Source: Plazaster borealis (taxonomy: Eukaryota; Echinodermata; Asteroidea; Forcipulatida; Labidiasteridae). Taken from it: 64,000 nucleotides of DNA. Under the pieces are notes generated by a model that worked only from the letters and a program-made list of their open reading frames with translations, was not told the DNA's origin and did no database searches. Each line of letters opens with the position of its first letter. The stretch's first letter is position 1. Position numbers and translations under genes: made by a program. Below are positions 12,901-22,565 of this stretch, in pieces. The stretch is taken from NCBI GenBank assembly GCA_021014325.1, contig CM037460.1, positions 24,280,544 to 24,344,543 on the forward strand, written 5' to 3'.

Positions 12901-15900
12901 CAGTCAAGTGAGAATATATGATAAGCGACAGTCTTGTTTATACTGTGGAGAACTCGTGTCTAAGGCAGCAAGACATTTAAAAGCAATGCATGCAAAAGAA
13001 ACAGATGTCAAATATGCCATAGCCCAGGAGAAGCACAAGGGTAGGAGGCCAAGCCATGAGTTTGAGAAACTAAGGCTCAAAGGGAACTTTTATCATAATA
13101 TGAAAGTGCTTTCTACAGGCTCTGGTCAGCTAATTGTTGTCAAGAACCCAGTATTTGGAGAATGTGAATCTTCATATTATCTGCCATGTCCTTTTTGCCT
13201 GGGTTTTTCCAAAACACATTCTTGTGGCGGCATAAGAAGAGCTGTCAGTTCAGGGAGATTGCTTCATCAGAGCAACAAGACGATGATTCATATCACAAAA
13301 TTCAGCAGGATAGTAAAATGATTGTACAGTCATTTCTTGACCCAGCCAGCCAGAATAATTCTTCCCTGTCTAAGTATGTATTGTCACCTATGATACATGA
13401 CCAGGTGTCTATGGTTGTTAGAGGAGATAGAATAATCCTTGCTTTGGGAAGAAACCTGATTGATAAAGTTGGTCCTGGGAAGTCCCAATACATTTCACAG
13501 AGGCTTCGACAACTAGGAAGACTGGTCCTGACACTGAGATCTTTGACAGAGGGAGAAGAAGTCTTTCTTGCAGATTTCTTGAAGCCTGATCTTTTCGACT
13601 TGGTCGTACAAGCTGTAATGGTGGTGTGTCAACTTAAAGAACACACTCCTGAAAGTGAAACACCAGAATTTGGTATTCCTTCTCTGTCCCTTAAACTTGG
13701 GCATTCATTGAAAAGTCTGCCTTGATCTTACAAGGGGAAGCTCTTAGAAATAGAGACAGCGAGTTGTTGGAGACTGCCAAGATGTATCTTCAACTCCATG
13801 AGAGCGAATGGTCTGATAAAATAGCATCTCATGCTCTGAGTACAATGGCAAACCAGAAGTTTAACAAGCCAGACATATTGCCAGTAACATCTGACTTGCT
13901 CAAGTTGAGAGAGTTCTTACTTGATGAGATTCAAGTTCGTTGTAGGAGCCTTGAGCAGCATCCTTCACCAGAAAACTGGACAGCTCTAGTGGAAGTGTGT
14001 CTTTCTAGACTCATCGTTTTCAACAAGCGTAGAGGTGGAGAAGCTTCAAGGTTACTGTGCAAAACCTACCAAGAACGACCAGTTTGGCAACACTTTGCCA
14101 ATGAGGAAATAAACAACTCACTGACTGAGCTGGAGAAGCAACTAAGCAGTAGGTAAGTATACAAAATTCAATCACAGAGCTAATTGTAAAACAGGAGTTT
14201 AAATGAAAGCCAACAGATCATAATCTGACCAACCACCTGCCTAGCCCAATAAAAAATGCATTGTAGATGCATCGTAACATCTAGCTTTGCACTTATTCTG
14301 TGTTTGTATGGAATGGATGCCTCTGCCATTTCTCTGATAGTTTATATTGTTGCTTTGTTGGAGAACCTGGTGTATGTTTTTGTGCATCAAACTTGAACCT
14401 TCTTGCTCCGATGCTTTACAGTAAAAGAAAAATTGTACAACAACATTATCTGACCGTTACAGTTGTCTTCCAGTCTACACAATGTTGACTATCATTGGTA
14501 CACTGTACTTCTGTAGGGTACTTGTGTTTCATGGAGTCATACTAGAACTACAACTGCCCCAAGTCCGACTAGAAAATGATGCTGATCTATTGATTAAAAT
14601 ATTTGATGTGTTGCATGCTCACACATTAAAATGTACCATTGGCAAATGATAAAAAAAAATGCTAGTTTTGCCAAGACAATGAAAGTCACAAGTACGGTGA
14701 GTTTTAAAGTTAACTGTTTGTTCTGTTTCAGACTTGACATGGTGCAAATCAGAGGAAAGAGGGGACGTGCTGTGCCACTTCTCTTGACCAAAGATGTAAA
14801 GCAAGCCATCAGCGTTCTGCAAGAGCAGCGTGAAGCATCTGGTGTGCTAGCAGAAAACCCCTATGTCTTTGCTCGCCCTAGGAACTCTAAAAGACCCATA
14901 AGAGGTTGGGATTGCTTGAAGGCAGTAGCTACACGGGCCAATCTCAAGGAACCTAGGGCAATAACCAGTACTAAACTGAGAAAATACGTTGCAACTGTGT
15001 CCCAAATCATCGACCTCAGTAACAACGAGCTTGACTGGCTTGCACGTCACCTAGGACATGATATTAATGTCCACAGGGATTTCTATCGCAAGCATGAGTC
15101 CACAATTGAGTTGGCTAAGGTTAGCAAGCTCTTGGTTGCTGTCGATCAAGGAAAGGTGTCAAAACTGTCTGGTCGAAAGCTTGATGACATCACACTAGAT
15201 GGTATGTATAAAAGTGTTGCATGTCTTGTAGGATATGGTCATTTGAGTTCTGTACACATTGTTATTGTTCGCATAATTTGTGAGGTCAAATTACACCCCC
15301 ACTTTTGTACAAAAACCTTTACAGAGAAAAATATTAAACGATAACAACAAACTATATTTTACATTGTGGTACAGCCTGCACAACTCTATGATGAAACCTG
15401 AGGCTAATTAAATTTGTGAGAGCAAATTTTACCCCTTGCATGTGGACAATGCAGGAATAATAACAGCAGTTTACAATGTGGCTCATCTAGTTTTTAAAAT
15501 ATCCATCTTGAAACAAACGAAGAGACACACAAATTTCATCAAAATCAACTTTAACGTTTTCAAGAAAGTAATTAAGCGTTTTCTGGAAATGATTATGGTT
15601 TTCCAGCTTGTGTGCTTTTCTAAATTTTTAAATGCTATTTTATGGAATATGACAGCATTTCACAAGAAAATATTTCACATACGTAGAAATTGGGTTTAGT
15701 ATGATTTTCATACAGTCAGCTTTCAGACTGAAACTAAATATTAATGCTTCCTGTATTGTATATTTAATGCAAGTCATGACATAAACAAAGCAATGTAGAA
15801 ATGAATAGTAAAAACTACTGTTATTACTGTATTATTACTTTGTTACCAATTTCAAACAGTTTCCTACATAGCAAAAGGAAAACACTTACAAACGTTTATG

Positions 15901-18900
15901 ATCACATTTTTTTTTTCTTTGGTCAAGATATAACAGTTCAGTCATCAAGTGAAGAGGAGGAATCCCAGCATGATGAAGGTTTGTACAGTACAGTAAATTT
16001 TCTGCTTAGACAGAGCTGTGCCTAGAGGCTAGAGGGCAGCTAGATTCCTCAGAAAAGGCAGCGAGTGTTGCAATATTATTATGCAATGATGTAATTCCTT
16101 GCATTATTGATATGTAAACTCTCATGCCCTGGGAGATATGTGGGTGAAAAAACAGCAATTGGGGTGGGTTCTTGTTTAAAGGGGCTGAAACTTCATGTGT
16201 GCAGTGGAAACCTTGGTTTACACTACAGGGTAGTAGTTACCGAGAGTAATAATTGTGTGCACAAAACATGACATTGCACTGTGTATTAAAATGAGCATAT
16301 TCTCCTACAAATCATAGAATCACTAAAATTAATCCTTACTTTCAGGAGTTACCTCTTTTTCCTGAAAGGACCTTTTTATAGCTGTCCATTGAATGCTTAA
16401 TGTTTTGAAGCTATCCTGTTGAGCAATTGCAGTATGCGATAGAGGGTATAGAGGTGCATCGGTCTCTGTGGGCAACAGGTTGAAAGAAGGATAGAGCAAG
16501 GCCATACTATTCACTGTGTACCCTGTGTAAGTTTTAATGAAGAAAACAACATTCAAGCAAGTGCTCATACTGAAATGAAAATGTTGAGTTTTGTATGTTT
16601 TCCTTATTTTCATTCAGCCTTTCCACAGACAGCCATAGAAATGTTATAGGGAGGATCAATTTCAGAGATTTTTATCTAACATTTCAAAGAGCAATATTAA
16701 TCTTGGTATGTATTTTTTTTTGTACTTGCCTTCTACATATGTACACACTAAATGCCTTCAATGTAGGGATTTTGAGTGTCGTCATCAATCGGGAGCAGTG
16801 AACAGAAGTTTTGTTTTGTTGGTATTCTTAGCTGTTTTCATTTACCAATACTTTTAATAAGTACACAAAAATATTGTTTCTCATCTAGCTCACCTCCAGA
16901 TGCAGGGTCCCCAAAGAAAAGGCACCCAGGTAAGAATGAATCTTTTCTAAGAACAATCCACACCATACTGTTTTCAGTAAACTGAAAAGCTTTTACAGAA
17001 AATCTTGTAAATAAACTGATAAGAGTATGAGCCTGACTGCACTTGCAACAGACATTCCCACCTTATACCCCATTCACACAGCACTACGACTTTACGAAGA
17101 TCATGCCGATCATCCTGATCTGAAAAAACATAAAATCAGGGCACAATCGCCGTGAAATTACCCCGATGTCTATTATTCTGTTCACACAGCCTTATGACCT
17201 TGAGAAGATCGTGCCAATCACCCCGATCTGAAAAAAATTCAAGTCGGGGTATGATCGCCGTCAAAATCAAGCAATTTGGAAAATTGAAGACTCCGCCCAA
17301 CTTTTTTACGTAAAAAGTGTTTCTGACTCACTGCCACTACGATTATTGACGATTACACCAAGACCCATGCCGACAGAGCGGTTTTCTATACTTCGAAATG
17401 TTTGCCGACGGTGATGCGTTTTTATAACAACCACAGAGGTCTCACTACGATGCTACCATGCTGCTTGTACGATAATGGCGTTCCCACTACGACTTTGCCA
17501 CGCTTATTGTTGGGCATGACACGGCTACGCTTATTTTGAACATGTTCAAAACAAGCGTGGGGAGAGCTTGTAGCTTCCTGACCTAGGAGATCCCACCCCG
17601 ACCAAACCACACTTTTGAAGATCCTCCGACCTTTGGACCACGATTGGTCCGCAATTGGTCACTTTCTCGGCCACTGTTCCATCGTAGTAGAACCGACGTC
17701 TATGTGTGAACATGTTAAAAATAAGTTTTGGGAGAGCTTGCAGCTTCCCGACCTACGAGAGCCCACCCCGCTGTATGATGATCCTCCAAAGTTTGGCCCA
17801 CGATTGGTCCGCGATTGGCCACGATTGGTCCGCAATTGGCCACGCTCTCGTCCATTTTTCCATCACAGTAGAAGCGGCATCTATGTGTGACCGGGATATT
17901 AGATGGGTCTTGTATTTGTAATTGGGTTTAATATGTTGGGGACAAATTATGTAATCTTATTGAGATACTATTTTGTTGTAATAAACATTACACGAATCAT
18001 AACTGATTTGTTGTTCACAATTATAAACAAATTAAAGGCCCCTGTCCACAGGGCTGGACAATAGTCTATGTTCACCAGCACTATTTCATCTACGAAAACT
18101 TTCACATTTTGTTGTGATAGTCTTAGAAATATTTTAGTGGTGTAGTTTTTAAGAAATGCATCAACCATTGGATGATTAATATTGTTTTGTTGACAATGCA
18201 GTTTGTATTAGTAGTCTTTTTAAGTTGACAGCCTCATTGACCATACCAATAATTGTGTCTTTCTTTGAGAGCAACACTGCTCCTTTCGAGCAGTTAACCT
18301 TTCTATTAACTGTCTTACTTGTGCTTTTTTCCATTTAGGGGGCACGTAAAAGTGGATGTAAGAGAGGTAAGTTTTTATGTTTTGTGCACTTTTATACCTT
18401 AATCCAACATAATCATTGCAAATTTGTTTATAAGTTGGATTTGAAACTTTGCATGTTGGAACTATGATCCAGTAAGGTTTGCGGTAACACCATGTTATGA
18501 CAATCTCTCTATGAGTTGGGGTGGTTCTTAAAAGAGCCGTAGGTTCCAACTCAACATTTCAATCAGTATTATCTGATCGTCTCGTCAGGATTAAGATGAT
18601 CAGAGCATACTGATCGAAACTTCGAGTTGAAACCTACGGTTATTTTCAGAACCACCCCAACTCACAAGAGAGGTTGTCATCACATGGTTTACCGCAAACC
18701 TTATTAGCATTTTGTTTATGTTTTTGTTGTCACTCTATCTTTATTTTATGTTTACATATTTATATATAAAGGGTGAACAAAGAAATTTTGGCTGATACTA
18801 AGTTTGAACCATCAACCTCTCAATTACCATATGATCACTCTATACCAAGAGTTAACCAGCCCTATGGTTGATGGGAGGTCATGTACAATGCTTCCTTTGC

Positions 18901-19641
18901 TCCGTGGGGTCCATTCACAAGCCAGACAGTACTGCTGATAACCCAGGGATCATCTCCCCCTGGTTTTATACAACCCAGTAAACAGCAGCAGTGAGAATGC
19001 ACTTCTAAGGGATACAAGCTTTTTATGTATACACTGAATAAAACAGCAGAGATTCTGAATAGGAAATATTATAGTATTGCCATTCAGGTACTCTGTCAGC
19101 TGAGCTATTACCAATGTTAGCCGCCTCCATTTTTTTTCAGTCTCTATTGAGGGTGGGGCAGTATAGATTGTTCAACTATATTATTATACTGTCATCAGAC
19201 ATCAAAACAAAAAATCACAAACATTTCCTCATTGTGTATTCCTTTTACCAATATAGGGCTTCCATGGCTCTGTTGGTAGAGTAAGAGCGCATCAACCCTC
19301 ACTCTCCTCCCAGTCAATATTTCTTTGTTCACCCAAAATAAATCTAAAAGGCTCATTGTCTGTTTTCCTTGTGATTTATTTAATTTTCTTTTCTTTTTGT
19401 TTTTCTTCAAGCTGTTGGTGCTAAGAAAAAGATAACAGAGAAACGAGCATGGACACAAGAAGAGAAAAGTGCTGTGTACGCATCGCTGGGCTCTTATATC
19501 AGACAGAACAAGCTTCCTGGGAAACTTGCTTGTGAACAAGCCTTGGCTGCCCATCCATCTCTGGGGAACAGAGATTGGCGGGCAGTCAAATATTGGGTGA
19601 AGAACAATTTAACAAAGCTGAGCAGAATGAAACAAAAGTAA
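785..19641 (+). CDS. Multi-exon tyrosine-recombinase-like (Crypton-like) protein with zinc fingers and a C-terminal SANT-like domain
   Basis: Proposed exons: 785-929, 7939-8161, optional 8414-8437, 9376-9440, 10704-10824, 12882-14152, 14732-15201, 15928-15978, 16900-16929 and 19412-19641 (TAA stop). Phases agree at each joint, except that a phase 1-to-0 exon is missing between the first two. In order the protein has acidic/serine-rich linkers, a short coiled coil, a CxxC...HxxxxH finger, a second CxxC...HxxxxC finger, a helical core, a tyrosine-recombinase catalytic domain (R, K, R, H and Y all visible) and a Myb/SANT-like domain. Members of this family that I recall from fish and marine invertebrates share the two fingers, the YR domain and the SANT-like tail. 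They descend from Crypton-type recombinases, so a DNA-binding or DNA-joining nuclear role is likely, but the cellular function is unknown. The start codon is probably left of the window. Two 1-base losses interrupt the largest exon (see findings). Confidence 0.75.
1093..1269 (-). repeat. 3' LTR of the Ty3/gypsy element
   Basis: 177 bp with ends TGTAAT...ATTACA. It matches the copy at 6020-6196 except for G versus T in the word 'catgtgagatt'/'catgttagatt'. Near identity of the LTRs means a recent insertion. Confidence 0.93.
1270..1283 (-). other. Polypurine tract
   Basis: On the minus strand AAAAAAGGGAGAAA directly abuts the 3' LTR. This is the expected position and composition of the plus-strand DNA primer of an LTR retrotransposon. 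Confidence 0.8.
1604..2883 (-). pseudogene. Integrase region of Ty3/gypsy pol (broken)
   Basis: Three open pieces are visible on the minus strand. 2883-2653 has the HHCC zinc-binding module (HSLGH ... CYEC). 2628-2071 has the catalytic core, with Asp in VAVDFGG, Asp in ESDNGPP and Glu in NGEAE, which is DD35E spacing. 2074-1604 has the C-terminal DNA-binding module (GDYVLLRQT...). An in-frame TAA at 2653-2655 separates the first two pieces, and a frame change near 2075-2150 separates the last two. The enzyme would insert retroelement DNA into the genome; this copy cannot make it whole. Confidence 0.85.
3122..3478 (-). pseudogene. RNase H region of Ty3/gypsy pol
   Basis: The stretch TDAEKRYSQTEKDALSI is the usual second block of Ty3/gypsy RNase H, and TAHKPLI is the third. 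In the family the first block has an Asp (VDAS-like) and the third reads TDHKPL. Here the first block reads VVRAEGS and the third has Ala, so two catalytic aspartates appear to be missing. The frame also differs from the neighbouring RT piece. Confidence 0.75.
3570..4148 (-). pseudogene. Reverse transcriptase, palm and thumb, of Ty3/gypsy pol
   Basis: FSKLDMKQGYQQ carries the first catalytic Asp and NQRDDLGG the Asp pair. FYGYKFTKDGLKPTPDK and RRFLGMIGYLAKFIP are the usual thumb and connection motifs. It overlaps the upstream RT piece (4064-4903) in another frame, so a frameshift lies between 4064 and 4148. Confidence 0.87.
4064..4903 (-). pseudogene. Aspartic protease and start of reverse transcriptase
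   Basis: The protease active site reads EPDSGAEVNIM (DSGA), near residue 16. The RT fingers begin after about residue 160 (KPRPVAYYLQKPLREWLD) and continue through VTWCSPLVVQPKP. The start overlaps the Gag stop by a few bases in another frame, which would fit programmed frameshifting between gag and pol in an intact relative. The frame is lost near 4064-4148. Confidence 0.85.
4900..5826 (-). CDS. Gag-like protein of the Ty3/gypsy element
   Basis: 308 codons open from an ATG about 190 bases inside the 5' LTR. The N-terminal 200 residues are helical capsid-like sequence (WEEWIEGIEREFRYFR, then YFTPKKNKHHARYLF). Near residue 225 is a zinc knuckle, CNYCGLTGVHTKGKNC. Its spacing (CX2CX5HX5C) is one residue longer at two steps than the usual CX2CX4HX4C. 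Gag packages the element RNA. This is the only coding part of the element that remains intact. Confidence 0.85.
   Translation of the reverse strand: MGDQPIAVTVVTETRNLKTQPFVHPDDQITTGKAWEEWIEGIEREFRYFRITEPVDKKDALIIYGGKEVARLEKSLPNPTAELNEYDKLKTKLNEYFTPKKNKHHARYLFLKMKPNTAETTAAYSARLREKANECEFGETCDDRILEHLIQTIDSKMLIQKAINKKWSLTQMLTEAAQIEDTSLQIKKMKSPDEASSVAKVQKQQRYKRKPADGKQKFDKSPPCNYCGLTGVHTKGKNCPAYSNKTNWSPQQSTTSQRYGKSNYKKNQVKKTTKEEEENQTSSDDKFLTRLSNICKSDELHTQITSKA
6005..6018 (-). other. Primer-binding site, tRNA-Ser(GCU)
   Basis: The plus-strand word CATCCTCGTCGCCA equals the 3' end of animal tRNA-Ser(GCU) including CCA. The minus strand therefore pairs with that tRNA as primer. It lies one base from the 5' LTR, as expected. 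The tRNA identity rests on my memory of the tRNA sequence. Confidence 0.8.
6020..6196 (-). repeat. 5' LTR of the Ty3/gypsy element
   Basis: Direct repeat of 1093-1269, adjoining the primer-binding site and followed by the target duplication ATGTC at 6197-6201. Confidence 0.93.
6388..6455 (+). repeat. tRNA-like relic
   Basis: GGGCGATAGTTCAGCTGGTAG has a good A box, and GATTTGCAAGATTGATCCC is a poor B box. The 3' acceptor strand does not pair well. It is a tRNA pseudogene or SINE head. Confidence 0.35.
6456..7938. other. Intron DNA without recognised features
   Basis: I see no open exon-like stretch with matching splice sites here. The coiled-coil type exon (phase 1 to 0) expected between linker exons 1 and 2 was searched for and not found. 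Confidence 0.5.
7939..8161 (+). CDS. Linker exon 2, acidic, of the recombinase-like gene
   Basis: TTTGCAG acceptor and GGAG/GTAATT donor, 74 codons plus one base, phase 0 to 1. It begins ESCASRRDLRRRHQ (basic) and becomes strongly acidic (SYEEDFSDDEYVPETD, EESEDSD). A basic-then-acidic disordered segment of this kind is common in nuclear proteins. The other two frames contain stops. Confidence 0.65.
8414..8437 (+). CDS. Possible 24-base microexon
   Basis: CCAG acceptor and CTGCAG/GTATGT donor enclose 24 bases that read VESKKQTA in phase 1 to 1, which fits both neighbours. It is too short to be certain and may be alternatively used. Confidence 0.3.
9376..9440 (+). CDS. Coiled-coil exon of the recombinase-like gene
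   Basis: TTTTGCAG acceptor and GAAG/GTGAGT donor, 65 bases, phase 1 to 0. It reads VQSLHNQLKSANDVLLEKK, a short amphipathic helix with leucines at heptad-like spacing. The phase links exon 7939-8161 to exon 10704-10824. Confidence 0.55.
9441..10703. other. Intron without recognised genes
   Basis: It contains a short imperfect inverted pair near 10150-10250 ('aaggcaaagacttgcagggt' and 'aaccctgcaaggtttt'). No exon-like stretch was seen. Confidence 0.4.
10704..10824 (+). CDS. Linker exon 3 of the recombinase-like gene
   Basis: CTTGCAG acceptor and GGAAG/GTAAGG donor, 40 codons plus one base, phase 0 to 1. It begins ESFGRKRHTTSS and is rich in Thr, Asn and Asp. It resembles linker exon 1 in length, phase and composition. 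Confidence 0.6.
11170..12130. repeat. 70-74-bp tandem satellite with a 285-bp higher-order period
   Basis: The unit word 'ggtatatctactgtgtgggt' recurs at 11341, 11411, 11484, 11556, 11626, 11696, 11770 and 11841 and onward, with spacings of 70 to 74. The variants recur in the order 73-72-70-70, so 11341-11625 and 11626-11910 are near-identical blocks of four units. All reading frames through it are by-products of the repeat. Confidence 0.9.
12240..12640 (-). repeat. Interspersed repeat with (ATT)n tail, copy 1
   Basis: It starts (plus strand) with (AAT)n and then 'gtggcttcttatatagcgca', and it ends near 'attcgaacccaaactctgct'. A second copy with the same order lies at 54010-54430. With the short repeat as 3' tail the element reads on the minus strand. 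It has the size and tail of a SINE, but I cannot name the family. Confidence 0.65.
12882..14152 (+). CDS. Main exon of the recombinase-like gene: fingers, helical core, box I arginine
   Basis: ATCAG acceptor (phase 1) and AGTAG/GTAAGT donor (phase 2 once the two frame losses are allowed for). It opens with CLYCGELVSKAARHLKAMH (C2H2-like finger). Then come GSGQLIVVKNP and a second Cys-rich finger (LPCPFCLGF ... FLWRHKKSC). A long helical region follows, and then FNKRRGGEASRLL, which fits box I of tyrosine recombinases with its catalytic Arg. The frame changes at the T run 13204-13208 and the A run 13711-13714. In both places one extra base of the run would continue the family-like sequence. 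This is either sequencing error or a recent double mutation. Confidence 0.75.
14732..15201 (+). CDS. Catalytic exon of the recombinase-like gene
   Basis: CTGTTTCAG acceptor (phase 2) and GATG/GTATGT donor (phase 1). IRGKRGRAVPLLLT is the beta-hairpin with the usual Lys. TKLRKYVAT is box II with Arg (the preceding His is Thr here). LARHLGHDINVHRDFYRK supplies the His and the Tyr nucleophile. These are the residues that cut and rejoin DNA in tyrosine recombinases, so activity cannot be excluded. Confidence 0.8.
15202..15927. other. Intron, nothing recognised
   Basis: AT-rich sequence with no exon-like or repeat structure that I could support. Confidence 0.4.
15928..15978 (+). CDS. Small acidic exon of the recombinase-like gene
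   Basis: Polypyrimidine tract and GTCAAG acceptor, GATGAAG/GTTTGT donor, 51 bases, phase 1 to 1. It reads DITVQSSSEEEESQHDE, an acidic serine-rich linker with casein-kinase-like sites. Confidence 0.6.
16900..16929 (+). CDS. Small basic exon of the recombinase-like gene
   Basis: CCTCCAG acceptor and CACCCAG/GTAAGA donor, 30 bases, phase 1 to 1. It reads DAGSPKKRHP, which resembles a nuclear-localisation signal. An alternative acceptor 11 bases upstream would break the frame. Confidence 0.5.
17060..17905. repeat. Repeat-rich segment with internal duplications
   Basis: 'cattcacacagcactacgac' recurs with variation about 110 bases on. Near 17520-17900, the blocks 'gaacatgttcaaaacaagcg'/'gaacatgttaaaaataag' and 'cacgattggtccgcaattgg' are repeated two to three times. 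It is probably a non-autonomous element; no coding sense was found. Confidence 0.45.
18473..18703. mobile_element. Fold-back MITE
   Basis: The ends TAAGGTTTGCGGTA and TACCGCAAACCTTA are inverted copies. The arms continue inward for about 80 bases with few mismatches ('gagttggggtggttct' against 'agaaccaccccaactc'). The short centre is 'cagtattatctgatcgtctc'. A TA target duplication may be part of the ends. Confidence 0.75.
18770..19335. repeat. tRNA-like repeat bounded by inverted ends
   Basis: The ends 'gggtgaacaaagaaatttt' and 'aatatttctttgttcaccc' are inverted copies. Just inside each lies a tRNA-like block, on the minus strand near 18785-18875 (B box GGTTCAAAC) and on the plus strand near 19257-19300. 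The same end and a better tRNA-like block occur at 40.65-40.76 kb. Confidence 0.5.
19412..19641 (+). CDS. Last exon of the recombinase-like gene: Myb/SANT-like domain
   Basis: TTCTTCAAG acceptor, phase 1, open for 76 codons to TAA at 19639-19641. KRAWTQEEKSAVYASLGSYI starts a three-helix Myb/SANT-like fold. NRDWRAVKYWVKNNL is the recognition-helix part. Such tails occur in the family members I recall and would bind DNA or chromatin. Confidence 0.75.
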
Positions 19642-20700
19642 GGTAAAATTGGAGATATTACAGTCAAAACCAAAACAACAGTGTGGTCCATGTCAACCTG
19701 GGACTAAGTATTAAGACTGAGAGGACATTTCCCGAGGAATGTTTGATCATTGTATCTGCTAACCTAGATGAACCAAATTTTGAAATGTTATTGTCCCAAT
19801 TTTGAAAAAATGACAATTTTACTTTCATTTTTGGGTCATTATGCAATTCTAGACAAGGCTCATAACATGCTTTTGTGATCTTGTGTCAAGGTTACTTGAT
19901 ATGGTCACCATAATATTGCTGTCAGTGTTTGTTCAATGTTTCAATGCTTTTTTTTTCATGAAAATAGAAGCACGTCTGATGAAAAAGCTTTGTCAGGTTG
20001 GTTGCATCAAGAAAACATCTTTAAAGAGCATAATGGGTAATAAATTCATGTAGAAAAATAAATACATGATGTAATTTTAATGAGATTATAAAAACTGATT
20101 TTAATAACATAATACTAAAACAAAAGTATGCAATATCAAAGATTGCCAGGCTTTTGTGGTGTGTAAAGAATTAAAGTCGGGCAGGTTTTTCCATGTGGTT
20201 TTGATACCCATTTTGTGATTGTGTTGATGAATGCCTTGAAAGTTTATGGCAATTAAAACCTGTGCATTTCCAAATTTAGCAACATAATAGCAATATTGTT
20301 CTTCAGTATTGTGTCACTCATTCTGAATGCTTTGAAAACTTTATTTTGAGGGATGAATGAAAACAAACCAATGTGCTAAAATGTAGAAATGTGCATGTGT
20401 TCACCCAGATGTAGCCCAATGCAAACTTCATTTTGGCAATGCAAACTTTATTTTAGGCAAAGCTTAAGAGTAGTTGAGCTGGGAAAATGATACTTTTTGT
20501 AAATGGTTGTTGTGAGCAATGAAATGCTGAGTTTTTAAACATTTTTCTAGTTAATTGGTGACAAATTTGCTTGCTGTTTTCACTATTTTTCTAATTCAGA
20601 TGAAGGATTAAGCCCATATTTTTAAGGGCCGTGTTTCTAATATTATGTCAACTGTAAAGACACGTCAGTTTACATTCTGCTTTTCTCAACTTTGACTGTA
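19642..20700. other. 3' flank of the recombinase-like gene, nothing else recognised
   Basis: AT-rich. It includes the probable 3' UTR; AATAAA-like words occur near 20060. No other gene or repeat was recognised. Confidence 0.4.
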
Positions 20701-21165
20701 TCGACCATGCAAGTACGACTGGAGCAGATGTATTAAACACTAGACCACTGAGCATGTCCGATGATGAGGGGCCAGTTAGAATCCTGTATTATTGGCAGTA
20801 GGTACCACAAACAATTAAATAGATGTACAATTTCCATCGGTATACAGTGCTTATCACACATTGGTGCAGGGCAAATTGAAAATGATATCCATTACCCCGA
20901 TGCAGATACAATAGATATTTAATTGTTTACCTGATGCTAACAATGCTGGATTCAAACTGGCCCTTCGTCATTGGCCGTGCTCATTGGTCTAGTGGTTAAG
21001 ACATCTGCTCTAGTCATATGTATGGTAGCCATGGGTTCGAATCGCACCCGAGTTGCCTGTGGGCTTATTTCCCCTCACAGAACTTGAAAGCACTGATTAT
21101 ACAGTGCTTATCACACATCGGTGTAGGGCAAAGTAAAAGATATATATTATTCACCTGAAAGATAT
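20700..21165. repeat. Two SINE copies, head to head fragments
   Basis: A plus-strand SINE runs from about 20960 to 21160, with the head GGTCTAGTGGTTAAGACA, the B box GGGTTCGAATCG and the body 'cagtgcttatcacacatcgg'. To its left, 20711-20830 resembles a minus-strand head and 20835-20920 a plus-strand body. The pair is probably nested insertions of one family. Confidence 0.65.
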
Positions 21166-21755
21166 TGTATGCATTTGGTTGTCACCCTAAAAAAATAATG
21201 TTAACCAATCTTTTTTGGGTAAGATCCACTGCAGCTGTTGATAGTATAAAACATTTGAGAAATTATTCCTTTTGCACTTATGAGTTTTAGAGAAAGGGAA
21301 CATTTTTCGTGTCCGCTGAGAATCTGAGAAACGTTACTGGCTGTAGTGTTTCTCAGCCTTGAGAACGAGTGCAAAATGGCTTGATCAAACAGATACCATT
21401 GTAAGTTTATTTTGAGATGTATGTTTTGAAAAGAAGATGACTGAAATGAATGCATTCATCCCAAAACCAATCATGTATAATCCTTTGATTTTGTTATAAT
21501 GTACCCGGGAACACAATGGTCCACTAAATATTTTGCACGCACAAGACTTGCACGGTCCATGTTTTTATCGAAAGTAATCGTTGTGTTGTTGAATTAGTTG
21601 TTAATGATCACCAATAAATGAATATGAGTGAATTAATAAATAAAAATTAAAAAACAAACAAACACATAAACACATAAACACCTCAACCAAAAAAAAGAAA
21701 AAACATGTAAACTTGTGCAACAGACTACATGTACAATGTCAATCTTTTCTTAAAA

Positions 21756-21890
21756 GGGTGTTGACTCTGAGAAGAGCCAGTTGGTTTCCTGTACATTTCA
21801 ATCAGCATATACTCTGATCGTCTTTAGGAGAAACGTTGAGAAAACCAATCAGTTCTTCACAGAGTCGCCACTCTTTCAGGAGAGAGATTT
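21756..21890. mobile_element. Fold-back MITE with mismatched arms
   Basis: 'aaagggtgttgactctgaga' and 'tcgccactcttt' with their inner neighbours form inverted arms around 'tactctgatcgtctttagg'. It resembles the MITE at 18473-18703 in its centre but not in its arms. Its right half is copied again in the tandem duplication that follows. Confidence 0.5.
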
Positions 21891-22565
21891 TATGTTTGTT
21901 GAATAATTAATCATTGATCAGTTGATCATTTGTGGGTGTTTACATTATGCAAGTTTGTTGATAACGTTTTGAATGGCCCTTCGTTACTTGAGATCGTTTA
22001 AAATTAATAGAACCTTCAGATAATCAATTTTAAGGTGTTTACATTGATATGTAAACTTGTTGATGAAGTTTTTGAGTGGACCTCAGGTTCATGTTACTCT
22101 ACTTCCAGCTTAAAATAATTAAGAAGATGAGAGTTTGTCAGATGTTTTCAATGTTCAGTCTGTAAATTACATTTCATTCAGTATACTCTGATCGTCTTTA
22201 GGAGAAACGTTGAGAAAATCAATCGGTTCTTCTCAGAGTCGCCACTCTTTCAGGAGAGATTTTATGTTTGTTGAATAATTAATCATTGATCAATTAGATT
22301 ATTGTTTAAACAAAGTTGATCATTTGTGGGTGTTTACATTATGCAAGTTTGTTGATAACATTTTTAAATGGTCCTTCTTTACTTGAGATCGTTTAAAATC
22401 AATAGAACCTTCAGATAATCAGTTTTAAGGGGTTTACATTGATATGTAAACTTGTTGATGAAGTTTTTGAGTGGACCTCAGGTTCATTGTTACTCTACTT
22501 CCAGCTTAAAATAATTAAGAAGATGAGCGTTTGTTAGATGTTTTCAATGTTCAGTCTGTAAATTT
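21796..22565. repeat. Tandem duplication of about 370 bp
   Basis: 'ctctgatcgtctttaggaga' occurs at 21812 and 22186, and 'gttcagtctgtaaatt' ends both units (about 22168 and 22564). The second unit has a 16-base insert ('agattattgtttaaacaa' region). The first unit contains half of a fold-back MITE. Confidence 0.75.
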
